Below are positions 1-8,639 of a stretch of DNA of 44,302 nucleotides, in pieces. The DNA is taken from assembly GCA_017552435.1 (NCBI GenBank), contig JAFZPZ010000058.1, positions 1 to 44,302 on the forward strand, in the 5' to 3' direction. The notes under the pieces were generated by a model, which worked only from the letters and a program-made list of their open reading frames with translations, did no database searches and was not told where the DNA came from. A program made the translations under genes and the position numbers. Numbering within the stretch: the stretch's first letter is position 1; every line of letters begins with the position of its first letter. This stretch comes from Bacteroidaceae bacterium. Lineage in GTDB: Bacteria > Bacteroidota > Bacteroidia > Bacteroidales > Bacteroidaceae.

Positions 1-2
1 CC

Positions 3-134
3 GGCATTGAAAGCATCACTACAATCTTCGACGCCAACGCTCCCGTCTACGACCTGAACGGCCGTCGCGTCAATGCCAAGAACCTGAAACGCGGAGTTTA
101 CGTCCGCCAGGGAAAGAAGGTTGTAGAAAAATAA
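3..134 (+). CDS. C-terminal end of a secreted protein (partial)
   Basis: The reading frame is open from the left edge to TAA at 132-134 and gives 43 residues. It ends with VYDLNGRRV, then LKRGVYVRQGKKVVEK. This short tail (a 'DLNGR' strand, a 'L.RGVYV..GKKV' hairpin and a basic end) is the pattern found at the end of many Prevotella and Bacteroides secreted glycoside hydrolases and surface proteins, where it resembles a reduced C-terminal sorting domain. The catalytic or binding part lies outside the window, so its function cannot be stated. It is too short and incomplete to be called from ORF length alone; the call rests on the tail motif and the terminator that follows at once. Confidence 0.75.
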   Translation, partial: GIESITTIFDANAPVYDLNGRRVNAKNLKRGVYVRQGKKVVEK

Positions 135-161
135 CTGAAAAACAGATTACCTGTTATTAAC

Positions 162-201
162 AAAGAGGGGGAGTGAACGAAATGTTCACTCCTCTTTTCT
201 T
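162..201 (+). terminator. Rho-independent terminator
   Basis: AGTGAAC and GTTCACT pair around the loop GAAAT. The stem is extended by AAAGAGG against CCTCTTT, with three unpaired G on the left arm. TTTTCTT follows on the plus strand. It lies 27 bp after the stop of the preceding gene and probably ends that transcript. The leftward uvrA transcript also runs into it. Confidence 0.75.
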
Positions 202-296
202 AACACAGGTCTTTACCAGTGACCGGAGAAAAGGCGGTAAAAATACTGATAAAGTAGCCGTTAAGTATGCTAACACCACTCCCGGCAAACGCTATT

Positions 297-3098
297 CTAA
301 ACGTGTGGTACTCCGCAGTAGAGGATCTGACCGCCGTTGTGGCCTCCGCCCGGACCCATTTCGATGATCCAGTCGGCAGCGCGGATGATGTCGGGGTTGT
401 GTTCGATGACTATGATGGTATTGCCCTTGTCGACAAGTTTTCCGAGCACATCGAGCAGAACGCGGATGTCCTCGAAGTGCAGGCCGGTGGTGGGCTCGTC
501 GAGTATGTAGAGCGTGCGCCCTGTATCGCGTCTGGCAAGTTCGGCAGCGAGCTTCACACGCTGGCTCTCGCCGCCAGAAAGGGTGTTGCTGGGCTGGCCA
601 AGCTTGATATAACCGAGTCCGACCTCCTGCAGCACTTTTATCTTGTTCAGGATAACGGGCTGATTTTCAAAGAACTCGACGGCTTGGTTGATGGTCATAT
701 CGAGCACATCGGCTATGCTTTTTCCACGGTAGCGCACTTCGAGTGTCTCGCGGTTGTAACGCTTGCCGCGGCACTCTTCGCAGGGTACATAGACATCGGG
801 CAGGAAGTTCATTTCGATGGTGCGGTAGCCGTTGCCTTTGCAGCATTCGCAGCGCCCGCCCTTGACATTGAAGGAGAAGCGTCCTGGCTTATAGCCCCGG
901 ATGCGTGCCTCGGGCAGTTCGACGAAAAGGTTGCGGATGTCGGTGAAGATGTCTGTATAGGTGGCGGGATTGGAGCGCGGGGTCCGTCCGAGGGGGCTCT
1001 GATCGACGTTGATCACCTTGTCGATGTTCTCCAGTCCCTCTATGGAGTCGTAGGGCAGGGGATCTGCGAGCGAGCGGTAGAAGTGCTTGCTGAGGATGGG
1101 GTAGAGTGTCTCGCTGATGAGCGTGCTCTTGCCGCTGCCGCTGACCCCGGTGATGCAGACGAGTTTGCCCAGGGGAATCTCGACATCGATGTTCTTGAGG
1201 TTGTGGCCGCGACAGCCCTTGAGGGTGAGTGAAGAGTTAAGAGTTAAGAGTGAAGAATTGTTTTCATTCTTCATTTTTAATTTTTCATTTTTCACTTCCA
1301 GTTCCCCCTTCATATATCTTGCCGTGAGGGTGTCTGTCTTTAGCATCTCGGGGTAAGTGCCCTGGAAGACGACTTCTCCGCCGCGACGGCCTGCCAGGGG
1401 ACCGATATCGACGATATAGTCGGCATTCTCTATCATATCCCGGTCATGCTCTACGACAAGCACGGTGTTGTCGGCATCGCGTAGTGCCTGGAGGGAGTGG
1501 ATGAGCTTGATGTTGTCGCGCTGGTGCAGACCGATGCTCGGTTCGTCGAGGATGTAGAGGACTCCCACCAGCTGGCTGCCAATCTGTGTGGCAAGGCGTA
1601 TGCGCTGGCTCTCGCCGCCGGAAAGACTCATCGAGGGGCGTGAGAGGGAAAGATAGTCGAGACCAACATCGAGCAGGAACTTCAGTCGTGTCTTTATCTC
1701 CTTGACAATCTCTGAGGCGATAGCCCTCTGGCGCTCGCTGATCCGGGTGTCGAGACCTTCGAGCCATTCGTAGAGCTGACCGAGTTCGAGGGCTGAGACC
1801 TGGGCGATGTTTTTGCCGTCGAGCAGGAAGTGAAGTGAGTCTTTTCTGAGCCGTTGCCCGTGACATTCCGGGCACTCGCAGACACCGCTGAACTGCTCTG
1901 CCCATTTCTGGGCACTGGCTCCCATCTCGGCATCTTTCATCTGCTCGATGAATTTGACCAGGCCGTCGAACTGGGAATAGACATCGTTTGTGGTTTTGGC
2001 CTTGCTCGCGGGGATGCGGAGCCGCTGGGGACTGCCCTCCAGGATTTCATCGATGGCTTCCTCGGGCACCTCGCCAAGTGGGGTGTCTATGGTGCAGCCG
2101 TATTGTTCCAGAACGGCTTCCACCTGCCAGTATATCATAGCCTGTCTGGCCTTGCCAAGAGGCGCAAAACCGCCTTCACGAAGTGAGAGGGCAGGGTCGG
2201 GGATGACCTTGGCGCGGTCAATGATGTGTACGAAGCCGAGCCCCTTGCAACGAGGACAAGCGCCCTGGGGGCTGTTGAAAGAGAAATCGTGCGGTGCCGG
2301 GTCGTGATAGGAGATGCCGCTGGTGGGGCACATCAGATGCTTGCTGTAGTGACGCACCGAATTGCTGTCCATGTCGCAGACGAGCATCTCCCCCTCGCCC
2401 TGCTTCATGGCTATCGAGACGCTTTGTATGAGCCGTTTGTCATCTTTGTCCTGAACCTGAAGCCGGTCGATGACGACCTCGATGCTATGGTTGCGGTAGC
2501 GGTCGAGCTTCATGCCCGGCAATACCTCCTGCATCTCACCGTCGATGCGGACATAGAGATAGCCTTTGCGGCGAATAGTCTCGAAAAGTTCCTTGTAGTG
2601 ACCTTTGCGGTTCTTGATGAGAGGTGCCAGCAGGATAATGCGTTTGCCGTTGTATTCGCTCAGGAGTAAGTCGAGAATCTGCTCTTCGGTGTACCGCACC
2701 ATCGGTTCGCCGGTGACATAGGAGAATGCCTCGGCTGTGCGGGCATAGAGAAGACGCAGGAAGTCGTAGATTTCCGTTGCCGTGCCGACAGTGCTTCGCG
2801 GATTCTTGTTGGTGGTCTTCTGCTCGATGCTGATGACAGGACTGAGGCCCGTTATCTTATCGACATCTGGCCGTTCCATGCTTCCCAGAAAATTACGGGC
2901 ATAGGAACTGAAGGTTTCGATGTACCGGCGCTGGCCCTCAGCATAGATGGTGTCGAAAGCAAGAGAAGACTTCCCGCTGCCGCTGAGACCTGTGATGACC
3001 GTAAGACTGTTGCGTGGAATCACGACATCCACATTCTTCAGGTTATGGACGCGGGCACCCTCTACCGAAAGTGAAGAATTCAATTTTTCATTTTCCAT
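297..3098 (-). CDS. uvrA: UvrA, excinuclease ABC subunit A
   Basis: 933 residues, close to the usual ~940. UvrA is the damage-sensing ATPase that loads UvrB in nucleotide excision repair. Visible features are a first Walker A (GLSGSGKSS), a zinc module with CPRCKGLGF and [11 protein letters not shown], the signature [12 protein letters not shown] with [15 protein letters not shown], a second Walker A ([10 protein letters not shown]), a second zinc finger (CECCKGNGY and CEECRGKRY), and [12 protein letters not shown] with [12 protein letters not shown]. Both ATPase halves begin with a V/L-x-G-x-R-x-HNLKN block, and each block is preceded by a low-complexity segment encoded by short repeats: residues 1-10 ([10 protein letters not shown]) and about residues 601-624. 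The C-terminus stops at YCGVPHV, some 20-25 residues before the usual 'SYTGKYL'-type end. The segments before each ATPase half look like tolerated insertions. Start: the only ATG near the conserved region, itself inside a repeat. Confidence 0.95.
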   Translation of the reverse strand: MENEKLNSSLSVEGARVHNLKNVDVVIPRNSLTVITGLSGSGKSSLAFDTIYAEGQRRYIETFSSYARNFLGSMERPDVDKITGLSPVISIEQKTTNKNPRSTVGTATEIYDFLRLLYARTAEAFSYVTGEPMVRYTEEQILDLLLSEYNGKRIILLAPLIKNRKGHYKELFETIRRKGYLYVRIDGEMQEVLPGMKLDRYRNHSIEVVIDRLQVQDKDDKRLIQSVSIAMKQGEGEMLVCDMDSNSVRHYSKHLMCPTSGISYHDPAPHDFSFNSPQGACPRCKGLGFVHIIDRAKVIPDPALSLREGGFAPLGKARQAMIYWQVEAVLEQYGCTIDTPLGEVPEEAIDEILEGSPQRLRIPASKAKTTNDVYSQFDGLVKFIEQMKDAEMGASAQKWAEQFSGVCECPECHGQRLRKDSLHFLLDGKNIAQVSALELGQLYEWLEGLDTRISERQRAIASEIVKEIKTRLKFLLDVGLDYLSLSRPSMSLSGGESQRIRLATQIGSQLVGVLYILDEPSIGLHQRDNIKLIHSLQALRDADNTVLVVEHDRDMIENADYIVDIGPLAGRRGGEVVFQGTYPEMLKTDTLTARYMKGELEVKNEKLKMKNENNSSLLTLNSSLTLKGCRGHNLKNIDVEIPLGKLVCITGVSGSGKSTLISETLYPILSKHFYRSLADPLPYDSIEGLENIDKVINVDQSPLGRTPRSNPATYTDIFTDIRNLFVELPEARIRGYKPGRFSFNVKGGRCECCKGNGYRTIEMNFLPDVYVPCEECRGKRYNRETLEVRYRGKSIADVLDMTINQAVEFFENQPVILNKIKVLQEVGLGYIKLGQPSNTLSGGESQRVKLAAELARRDTGRTLYILDEPTTGLHFEDIRVLLDVLGKLVDKGNTIIVIEHNPDIIRAADWIIEMGPGGGHNGGQILYCGVPHV
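1229..1295. repeat. Inverted pair of heptamer arrays inside uvrA
   Basis: The left arm (1229-1258) is built of TGAAGAG/TTAAGAG-type 7-bp units. The right arm (1266-1295) is built of ATTTTTC/ATTCTTC-type units. The arms are exactly 30 nt each and the loop is 7 nt. Of 30 positions, 23 pair by Watson-Crick and 6 more are G-T, the G being in the left arm. The array is in frame and encodes the linker between the two UvrA ATPase halves. Confidence 0.8.
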
Positions 3099-3108
3099 TT
3101 TTTCTTCC
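3071..3108. repeat. Repeat array at the uvrA start codon
   Basis: GTGAAGAAT is followed by TTTTTCA/TTTTCCA-like units of about 7 bp, then TTCTTCC. It is composed of the same words as the array at 1229-1295. It carries the uvrA start codon and the first ten codons. Confidence 0.65.
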
Positions 3109-3154
3109 GCGAATAAAATCGCGCCTTTGTGCTAAAGCATCAAAGAACTTTCCC

Positions 3155-3922
3155 TTATTCAGTGGTGCCGCCGGTGTTTTCACCATTATTATAGCCAGAG
3201 ATAACGGTGATGGCTTTCTTTATCTTATAATCTACGCCATCGCTTCCTTTTGCCGACACATTCAGGAAATAAACACCGTCCTTTACGAACTTGCCTTTGT
3301 ATGTGCCATCCCAACCACCGTGAACATCGTCCCAGGAATAAATCTTCTGCCCCCAGCGACTGAAAACGACAGCATGGAAGGAGACGATGCCCTTATAGCC
3401 ATCCTTGGGCTTGAGCACGTCGTTCATGTCAGGTGTGCCATTGGGAGAAATAGCGTTGGGAAATTCCAACTTGCTCTCGCTAATAGTGAAATTGATGAGT
3501 TTCGGGTCTTCACCTTCATCCTCCATCGGGAACTCATAATCTTCGACTCCTTCTTCTCCGTAGAAAATGGCACGAAGCTGCGCTGTATAGCTACCGCTCT
3601 CGTAGAACTCCAATTCGAAATCCTGTTCGTTTCGCACCAGCGGAGTTGCAGAAGCATTCTTCTTGTTCGTTATCGTCCATGTGTAATGGACATTGCTGCT
3701 ATAGCCATCTGGAATGGTCGGGTTTGCCTGGAAGACAATCCGAACGGGTGCGTTCAGAGGCTTTGTGTCTGCACTGATGACATCAGTTTCCTCTTCGCCA
3801 TTTTCATCTGTCATGAAATATGTGGCAGTGGGGTCGACAGTCGGTATTACAACTTGTGCCCACAATGAGGAACAGGGAACCAGGAGCAAAGTGGCAAGGA
3901 AAAATATGAAAAAACGCTTCAT
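3155..3922 (-). CDS. Secreted protein with type B (CHU_C/gliding-motility) C-terminal sorting domain
   Basis: 255 residues from the start chosen here, which gives a clean signal peptide MKRFFIFFLATLLLVPCSSLWA followed by Q. An upstream in-frame ATG at 3973 would place the -7 promoter box inside the gene, so it is rejected. The middle (about residues 35-150) is a PKD/Ig-like beta domain. The end has the type B sorting pattern: FPNAISPNGTPDMNDVLKP, then FSRWGQKIYSWDD, GGWDGTYKGKFVKDGVYFL and a last strand KKAITVI. Established knowledge: this domain directs export and surface attachment by the type IX secretion system. Inference: a small surface protein; substrate and role unknown. It runs in the same direction as uvrA, 56 bp upstream. 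Confidence 0.8.
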   Translation of the reverse strand: MKRFFIFFLATLLLVPCSSLWAQVVIPTVDPTATYFMTDENGEEETDVISADTKPLNAPVRIVFQANPTIPDGYSSNVHYTWTITNKKNASATPLVRNEQDFELEFYESGSYTAQLRAIFYGEEGVEDYEFPMEDEGEDPKLINFTISESKLEFPNAISPNGTPDMNDVLKPKDGYKGIVSFHAVVFSRWGQKIYSWDDVHGGWDGTYKGKFVKDGVYFLNVSAKGSDGVDYKIKKAITVISGYNNGENTGGTTE

Positions 3923-3939
3923 CTGATATATATTTTCTG

Positions 3940-3947
3940 CAAAAATA
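3940..3947 (-). promoter_or_regulatory. -7 promoter element of the type B sorting protein
   Basis: On the minus strand the sequence reads TATTTTTG, the Bacteroidetes -7 consensus TAnnTTTG. It lies 18 nt before the chosen start at 3922. No clear -33 TTTG at the expected distance was found. Confidence 0.6.
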
Positions 3948-3990
3948 GAGAAAAACAACGAGAATCGATGCATTTTCTTTATTAAAATAG

Positions 3991-4020
3991 TTGAAAGGGT
4001 AATAAAAAGTGTTACCTTTG
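3991..4020 (+). promoter_or_regulatory. Promoter of the LysM/PorT-like pair
   Basis: TTG at 3991-3993, 19 nt, then TACCTTTG at 4013-4020. This fits the Bacteroidetes -33/-7 pattern and lies about 30 nt before the ATG at 4052. Confidence 0.7.
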
Positions 4021-4030
4021 CATGTAAATA

Positions 4031-4065
4031 GTGAAGAATGGATGGTGAAGAATGAAGAATGAATT
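4031..4065 (+). repeat. Heptamer array overlapping a start codon
   Basis: Five 7-bp units, among them GTGAAGA twice and ATGAAGA, ending in ATGAATT. The start codon of the LysM gene (4052) and its first codons (MKNE) are part of the array. Confidence 0.8.
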
Positions 4066-5380
4066 GAGGATTATACTTTTCTTGCTTTGTCTTTGTCCGA
4101 TGCTTTTGTTAGGACAAAATACATTGTCGACACTTGGAGATATACATTCCGTTGTGAAAGGCGAGACATGGGAAAGCATTGCAGTTAATCATGGCGTATC
4201 TGTCCAGGAATTGCGGGCTGCAAACCCAGATATCACCAAAAAGAAGCTAAAAAGAGGCACTTTTTTGATAATTCCACGCTCTCCACAGCCTTCGGAAGCA
4301 ATTGACGTATCAGAACAACAGCCAGTATCCGTTATTCGTACTGCCATCTCGGATTTGAAGGTTGGAGTCCTGCTTCCGTTCAGTGATGCGAAGATGGTGG
4401 AGTTCTACCGTGGATTCCTAATGGCAGCAGACAGCGTTCGCAAAGCAGGTGTCAATCTCGATATTCATACATGGGACTGTGGAACTTCGGTAACACAGAT
4501 AGAGCAACTTCTGCCTAAAGTGGGGGAACTGGATGTTCTCTTCGGTCCCGTTTCTGCGACTCAGATACCTGCTGTGGCTGAGTTTTGCAGGGAACGTGGA
4601 ACTCGTCTGGTCCTGCCCTTATGGAGCGGACAGCCTCTGGCGGATTATCCCCTTGTCTATAATGCCACAGCCCCTAATGCTCTCGTCTATGAAGCGGCGG
4701 TCAGAAGTTTGATGAATTATTATGCGGATAGGAACTTCGTTGTTGTGCATAGCGGCAGTAGTGACAATCGCGGTAAAATACTTGTGGAGACGCTGACGCA
4801 GAACCTGGCACAGCGGTCGGGTATGCCAAGGGTCCTTGAGCTGGAAGGCAACGACTTTGCATACGAATCTGCGTTTAACCAGTTCCGCGACAATATGATT
4901 CTCCTGGATGACAGCAGTATCCGCTCGCTGAACATCCTTTTGGCTCGTCTCAAGGATTTCCATCGGGGACATTCCGAATACCGTCTTTCCCTGATTGGGT
5001 ATCCCGAGTGGCAGGACGAGACTGGGAGGCTTCTGAATGATTTCTTCACCTTCAACACCTATATTATCAGCTCCTTTTATTACAATGTTTTAGACGAAAA
5101 GACGAAACACTTCCAACGCACCTACGAGAAGTCTTTCCGTACTCCCATTGCCCAGAATAATCCTCGCTATGCCGCTCTGGGCTTCGACCTGGGCTATTAT
5201 TTCCTCTCGGGTATCAGCAGTCTGGGTGATACCTTCGAGCAGATGCAAGGCACCCTTCATCAGGAGCCTTACCAGAACTGGTATCACTTTGAACGCAGCA
5301 CATCGGGAATGAGTTTCTCCAACAACTTCGTCCAATTCATCCATTTTACTCCGGAAAGTAAGATAGAGCTCATCAGATAA
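4052..5380 (+). CDS. LysM domain plus type 1 periplasmic-binding-like protein
   Basis: 442 residues. A signal peptide (MKNELRIILFLLCLCPMLLLG, then Q) is followed by a LysM peptidoglycan-binding motif at about residues 33-78 (HSVVKGETWESIAVNHGV... LKRGTFLIIP). From about residue 100 there is a type 1 periplasmic-binding fold (KVGVLLPFSDAKMVEFYRGFLMAADSVR, then LDVLFGPVSATQIPAVAEF), as in LpoA and amino-acid receptor proteins. Inference: a periplasmic protein tethered to the cell wall that senses or binds a ligand. No transporter genes are adjacent, so transport is unlikely. The barrel gene 30 bp downstream is probably co-transcribed. Confidence 0.8.
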   Translation: MKNELRIILFLLCLCPMLLLGQNTLSTLGDIHSVVKGETWESIAVNHGVSVQELRAANPDITKKKLKRGTFLIIPRSPQPSEAIDVSEQQPVSVIRTAISDLKVGVLLPFSDAKMVEFYRGFLMAADSVRKAGVNLDIHTWDCGTSVTQIEQLLPKVGELDVLFGPVSATQIPAVAEFCRERGTRLVLPLWSGQPLADYPLVYNATAPNALVYEAAVRSLMNYYADRNFVVVHSGSSDNRGKILVETLTQNLAQRSGMPRVLELEGNDFAYESAFNQFRDNMILLDDSSIRSLNILLARLKDFHRGHSEYRLSLIGYPEWQDETGRLLNDFFTFNTYIISSFYYNVLDEKTKHFQRTYEKSFRTPIAQNNPRYAALGFDLGYYFLSGISSLGDTFEQMQGTLHQEPYQNWYHFERSTSGMSFSNNFVQFIHFTPESKIELIR

Positions 5381-5410
5381 TATGAAAACAGGTAATAAAT
5401 AATAGATAAT

Positions 5411-6124
5411 ATGGGAGCTCGGTCATTCAAATTCATTATATATTATTCATTATTTATTATATATTCTGGCGTCTCTGTTCATGCTCAGGTGGGTGAATCC
5501 CGTACAGATCTTGCTGTGGGCATTAATGGAGGTTTTGTCATGAACCGCGTAACCTTCTCTCCCTCCGTCAAGCAGAAACTGAAGAATGGTATGACAATGG
5601 GCTTTACGGCCCGATATACCTGCGAGAAGTACTTCAATATGCTTTGCGCTATTCAAGGCGAAATCAACTACTCACAAGCTGGTTGGAAGGAGAAAGTAGA
5701 CACCGATGCAGATACCTACCAACGCACTATCCATTATGTTCAGATGCCTTTGCTTGCTAATCTCGGGTTCGGTCGTGAACGTGGTGGAGTGAAAGGGTAC
5801 CTCGTTGTCGGACCGCAATTAGGCTTCTGTATCGGAGAGAGCGAGAAAGATGGCGCGAGATACGATGTGCCACAAGAACTTGTGGGAGGCCTTTCGCAAC
5901 ACGATCTGAAGGTTCAAAAGAAATTTGAATACGGCATCACCGGTGGTCTCGGCATGGATGTCAGCACCAAAAGCGGACACCATTTCATCATCGAGGGGCG
6001 CTTTTTCTATGGTTTGAGTGACATCTTTTCAAGCACCAAGAAAGACCCTTTCAGTCGTTGCGCGAACAATACAATCTATGCCAAGGTGGCTTATCTCTTT
6101 GATATCAAGAAAACGAAATTATAG
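5411..6124 (+). CDS. PorT-like outer-membrane beta-barrel protein
   Basis: 237 residues. The signal peptide core FIIYYSLFIIYS is encoded by a 7-bp tandem array (5431-5465) and cleavage probably follows VSVHA. The mature part has alternating strands with the pattern of the OMP_b-brl_2/PorT family: LAVGINGGFVMNRVTFSP, YVQMPLLANLGFG, GYLVVGPQLGFCIGE, EYGITGGLGMDV, and an aromatic-rich end YAKVAYLFDI. Such small barrels sit in the outer membrane; the function here is unknown. The stop overlaps the end of the convergent dnaG by 6 bp. It follows the LysM gene closely and is likely in the same operon. Confidence 0.8.
   Translation: MGARSFKFIIYYSLFIIYSGVSVHAQVGESRTDLAVGINGGFVMNRVTFSPSVKQKLKNGMTMGFTARYTCEKYFNMLCAIQGEINYSQAGWKEKVDTDADTYQRTIHYVQMPLLANLGFGRERGGVKGYLVVGPQLGFCIGESEKDGARYDVPQELVGGLSQHDLKVQKKFEYGITGGLGMDVSTKSGHHFIIEGRFFYGLSDIFSSTKKDPFSRCANNTIYAKVAYLFDIKKTKL
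5431..5465 (+). repeat. Heptamer array forming a signal-peptide core
   Basis: Five 7-bp units: ATTCATT twice, ATATATT twice and ATTTATT. Read in frame they give the 7-residue period FIIYYSL/FIIYS of the barrel protein's signal peptide. Confidence 0.85.
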
Positions 6125-8161
6125 CACAACTCGGTCGCCGCATGCTTTGGCAAGCTCCTTGACAAGCAGAGTCTTTTGCTTGAATTCCTCTTTTAGTTTT
6201 TGGACTTTCTCTTCATCAGCTTTTATTGCCGGATCTTTCATCTGCTCGATGATATGCTTCAGCTCCCGCTGCACGATACCGAGCTTGTAGCTGGCAATGA
6301 GGCTGGGTATGATTTCATCAAGGTGCTCGGTCCCTCCGTCTTCTTCCTGGGCTGGTTTTTGATCTGGCGAAGATGGAACTTCATAAAGTTTGCTCAGTTC
6401 CACCGATTCTGGACCTAATTGAAGGGCAACCGAACGGATTGCTTCGTCGGGATGGCTGATGAAATACTGCTCCGCATGGAAGTTAGGGGTGTGGATGTTC
6501 TCGATCGCTTCTTCCAACAATTTCTGGCAAATGGGCGATTGAAGGCGAATATCGTCATCCCGAAGACTATAGGAGATGTATTCGGCCACAGACAGCGGCA
6601 CTTCCTCTCCCTTTTCGTTCTCAATATAGCACATCACTTTTTCTCCGTGACGAATAATCATTTGGGCGATAGTGGCTTCAAGACCGGTTATCACATAACT
6701 TCTCTGGGGAGATGTTTTTGTTTTCTCCCCTTCGGATGAGGCAGAGGTGGACTGTACTTGGGCCTGATCCTCTCTTTGTGCTCGCTCCAGCTCTTTCTGC
6801 TTTTCGGCATATAACTTTGCCCTCTGTGCATTGACAGCTCCAGTTATAAGTCGTTCAGGCATTTGTAATTGCTGTGCAGCATGACGGATATAGATGGTTC
6901 GCTTTATCTCGTCGGGGATGACGGCAATACTCTCTGCAACATTGTGGATGAGACGCTCCTGAACATCGGGATCACTTTTCTTGGTTCCTCCGGCATGTGA
7001 GGCTTTATAGGTGATGAAATCAACCTGATTCTCTTGCAGGTATTGCTGGTATTCGGTGGCAGTGTGCTTCCTGGCAAAGCTGTCGGGATCGTCGCCATCT
7101 GGAAGCAGAAGCAGCTTGACATTCATGCCTTCTGCCAACAACATATCAATACCGCGTTCGCTGGCGTGTATGCCAGCATCGTCTCCGTCGAAAATAACTG
7201 TGATGTTGTTGGTGATACGATGAATGAGTCGTATCTGGTCGGTCGTGAGGGCTGTGCCGGAGGAAGCGACGACATTCTCCACGCCTTGCTGGTGCATCGC
7301 CATAACGTCGGTATATCCTTCCACAAGGTAGCAGAGGTCGGCTTTACGAATGGCCTGCCGCGCCTGGAAGAGGCCGAAGAGTTCCTTGCGTTTGCTATAG
7401 ATGATGCTTTCGGGGGAGTTCTGGTATTTGATAGATACACCCTTCGTGGCAGCATCGAGGACACGACCTCCGAAGCCTGCAACGCGACCACTAACGGTAT
7501 AGATAGGCCAAATTACTCGTCCGAAAAAGCGGTCGCGCAGTTTGCCATCTTCGCGCTTCAGACTCAATCCTGTACCGACACTCAGGCGAGGCTCCATTTC
7601 ATTCTGGTTGTTCACAAGATAGCGCTCCTGATAACCAGCTTTCAGTGCATCTGCGGATAGGGATACCTCGCGGCTGTTGGGGCAATAACCAACCTGGAAC
7701 TTCTCCAAGATATCATCGCGGAAGCCACGTCCGCGGAAATATGCAAGACCTATTGCCCGACCGTCGGGCGTTTCCCATAGCTGATTCTTAAACCAGTCGC
7801 GTGCCCATTCGTTGAGAATGAACATACTTTCTCTGTCACCCCTGGATTGTATTTCTTCTTGCGTCAGCTCCTTCTCCTCAATTTTGATGCCGTACTTCTT
7901 TGCCAGATAGCGTAGTGCATCGGGGTAGGAGAGCTGTTCGTGCTTCATGATGAACCCCACAGGACTTCCACCTTCGCCGCATGCAAAGCATTTGCAGTAG
8001 TTGCGGGCCGGCGATACCATGAACGAGGGAGTACGGTCATCGTGGAAGGGGCATAGTCCCTTCAGATTGGCTCCGGCACGTTTCAGCGTGACGAAGTCGG
8101 AAACAACATCCACGATGTTCGCAGCATCTAGTATCTTGTCAACGGTAATGCGGTCTATCAT
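6119..8161 (-). CDS. dnaG: DnaG-type DNA primase
   Basis: 680 residues. DnaG makes the RNA primers for chromosomal replication. The N-terminal CHC2 zinc ribbon is complete (CPFHDDRTPSF, then CKCFACGEGG). The primase core includes RDRFFGRVIWPI and GRVAGFGGRVL. The Toprim metal site follows (YLVEGYTDV, then VIFDGDDAG and DGDDPDSFARK). The last ~200 residues are charged and should hold the helicase-binding domain, which is weakly conserved in the family. It is the last gene of the probable rplY-pth-pepT-hsp15-dnaG transcript, 27 bp after hsp15. Confidence 0.95.
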   Translation of the reverse strand: MIDRITVDKILDAANIVDVVSDFVTLKRAGANLKGLCPFHDDRTPSFMVSPARNYCKCFACGEGGSPVGFIMKHEQLSYPDALRYLAKKYGIKIEEKELTQEEIQSRGDRESMFILNEWARDWFKNQLWETPDGRAIGLAYFRGRGFRDDILEKFQVGYCPNSREVSLSADALKAGYQERYLVNNQNEMEPRLSVGTGLSLKREDGKLRDRFFGRVIWPIYTVSGRVAGFGGRVLDAATKGVSIKYQNSPESIIYSKRKELFGLFQARQAIRKADLCYLVEGYTDVMAMHQQGVENVVASSGTALTTDQIRLIHRITNNITVIFDGDDAGIHASERGIDMLLAEGMNVKLLLLPDGDDPDSFARKHTATEYQQYLQENQVDFITYKASHAGGTKKSDPDVQERLIHNVAESIAVIPDEIKRTIYIRHAAQQLQMPERLITGAVNAQRAKLYAEKQKELERAQREDQAQVQSTSASSEGEKTKTSPQRSYVITGLEATIAQMIIRHGEKVMCYIENEKGEEVPLSVAEYISYSLRDDDIRLQSPICQKLLEEAIENIHTPNFHAEQYFISHPDEAIRSVALQLGPESVELSKLYEVPSSPDQKPAQEEDGGTEHLDEIIPSLIASYKLGIVQRELKHIIEQMKDPAIKADEEKVQKLKEEFKQKTLLVKELAKACGDRVVL

Positions 8162-8164
8162 GTT

Positions 8165-8199
8165 AGTTCATAGTTATGAATTCATAGTTCATAGTTCAT
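8165..8199. repeat. Heptamer array between hsp15 and dnaG
   Basis: Five 7-bp units on the plus strand: AGTTCAT three times, AGTTATG and AATTCAT. The stop codon of hsp15 (8189-8191) lies inside it and the dnaG start is 3 bp from its edge. Confidence 0.85.
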
Positions 8200-8620
8200 C
8201 GCTGTCTTCCAGGTCGAAATCGAAGTCGGCGAAGAACTCGGGTACATCCTCCCTAAAATCGTCGAGGCTGCGGCGTTCTTTTTTTGTGGGACGGCCTGTG
8301 CCTTTGGCTCTGCCGACGAAGCCGCTTATCTTGCTCATCTCGAGCAGTTCGTATTGCTCTGGTGATGTGACGTTCTCCAGTATCTCTGGTATAAGCTTTG
8401 CTCCGACGCGTTTTTCGATGGGTTGAAGCACCCGGAAGCTATAGGTGATGGGCGGTTTGCGGACGCTTACCACATCGCCTGCCTTAATCATTCGGCTGGC
8501 TTTGAGAACTGCACCATCCAAACAGACTTGCCCTTTCTTACAAGCGGCAGCAGCGATGGTGCGTGTCTTGAAGATTCGCGCAGCCCAAAGCCATTTGTCT
8601 ATCCGAGCCTCGTTATTCAT
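8189..8620 (-). CDS. hslR: S4-domain RNA-binding protein (Hsp15 family)
   Basis: 143 residues from the ATG at 8620 (MNNEARIDKWLWAARIFKTR). An S4 fold covers about residues 5-65, with DKWLWAARIFKTRTIAAAAC and KKGQVCLDGAVLKASRMIKAGDVV, as in Hsp15, which binds 50S subunits carrying stalled nascent chains. The acidic tail ends DLEDSDEL. A longer frame from 8683 would add a segment encoded by the GC-rich palindromic element and would overlap pepT, so the shorter start is preferred. Synteny with rplY and pth supports a translation-linked role. Confidence 0.85.
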   Translation of the reverse strand: MNNEARIDKWLWAARIFKTRTIAAAACKKGQVCLDGAVLKASRMIKAGDVVSVRKPPITYSFRVLQPIEKRVGAKLIPEILENVTSPEQYELLEMSKISGFVGRAKGTGRPTKKERRSLDDFREDVPEFFADFDFDLEDSDEL

Positions 8621-8639
8621 TGAACATTGGGCATTATTC
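8612..8639. repeat. Heptamer array between pepT and hsp15
   Basis: Four 7-bp units on the plus strand (GTTATTC, ATTGAAC, ATTGGGC, ATTATTC). It holds both the hsp15 start codon (8618-8620) and the pepT stop codon (8634-8636). Confidence 0.75.

Noticed and set aside
267-1232. 321-codon open frame antisense to uvrA
   Set aside because: The product resembles no family and the opposite strand is clearly uvrA.
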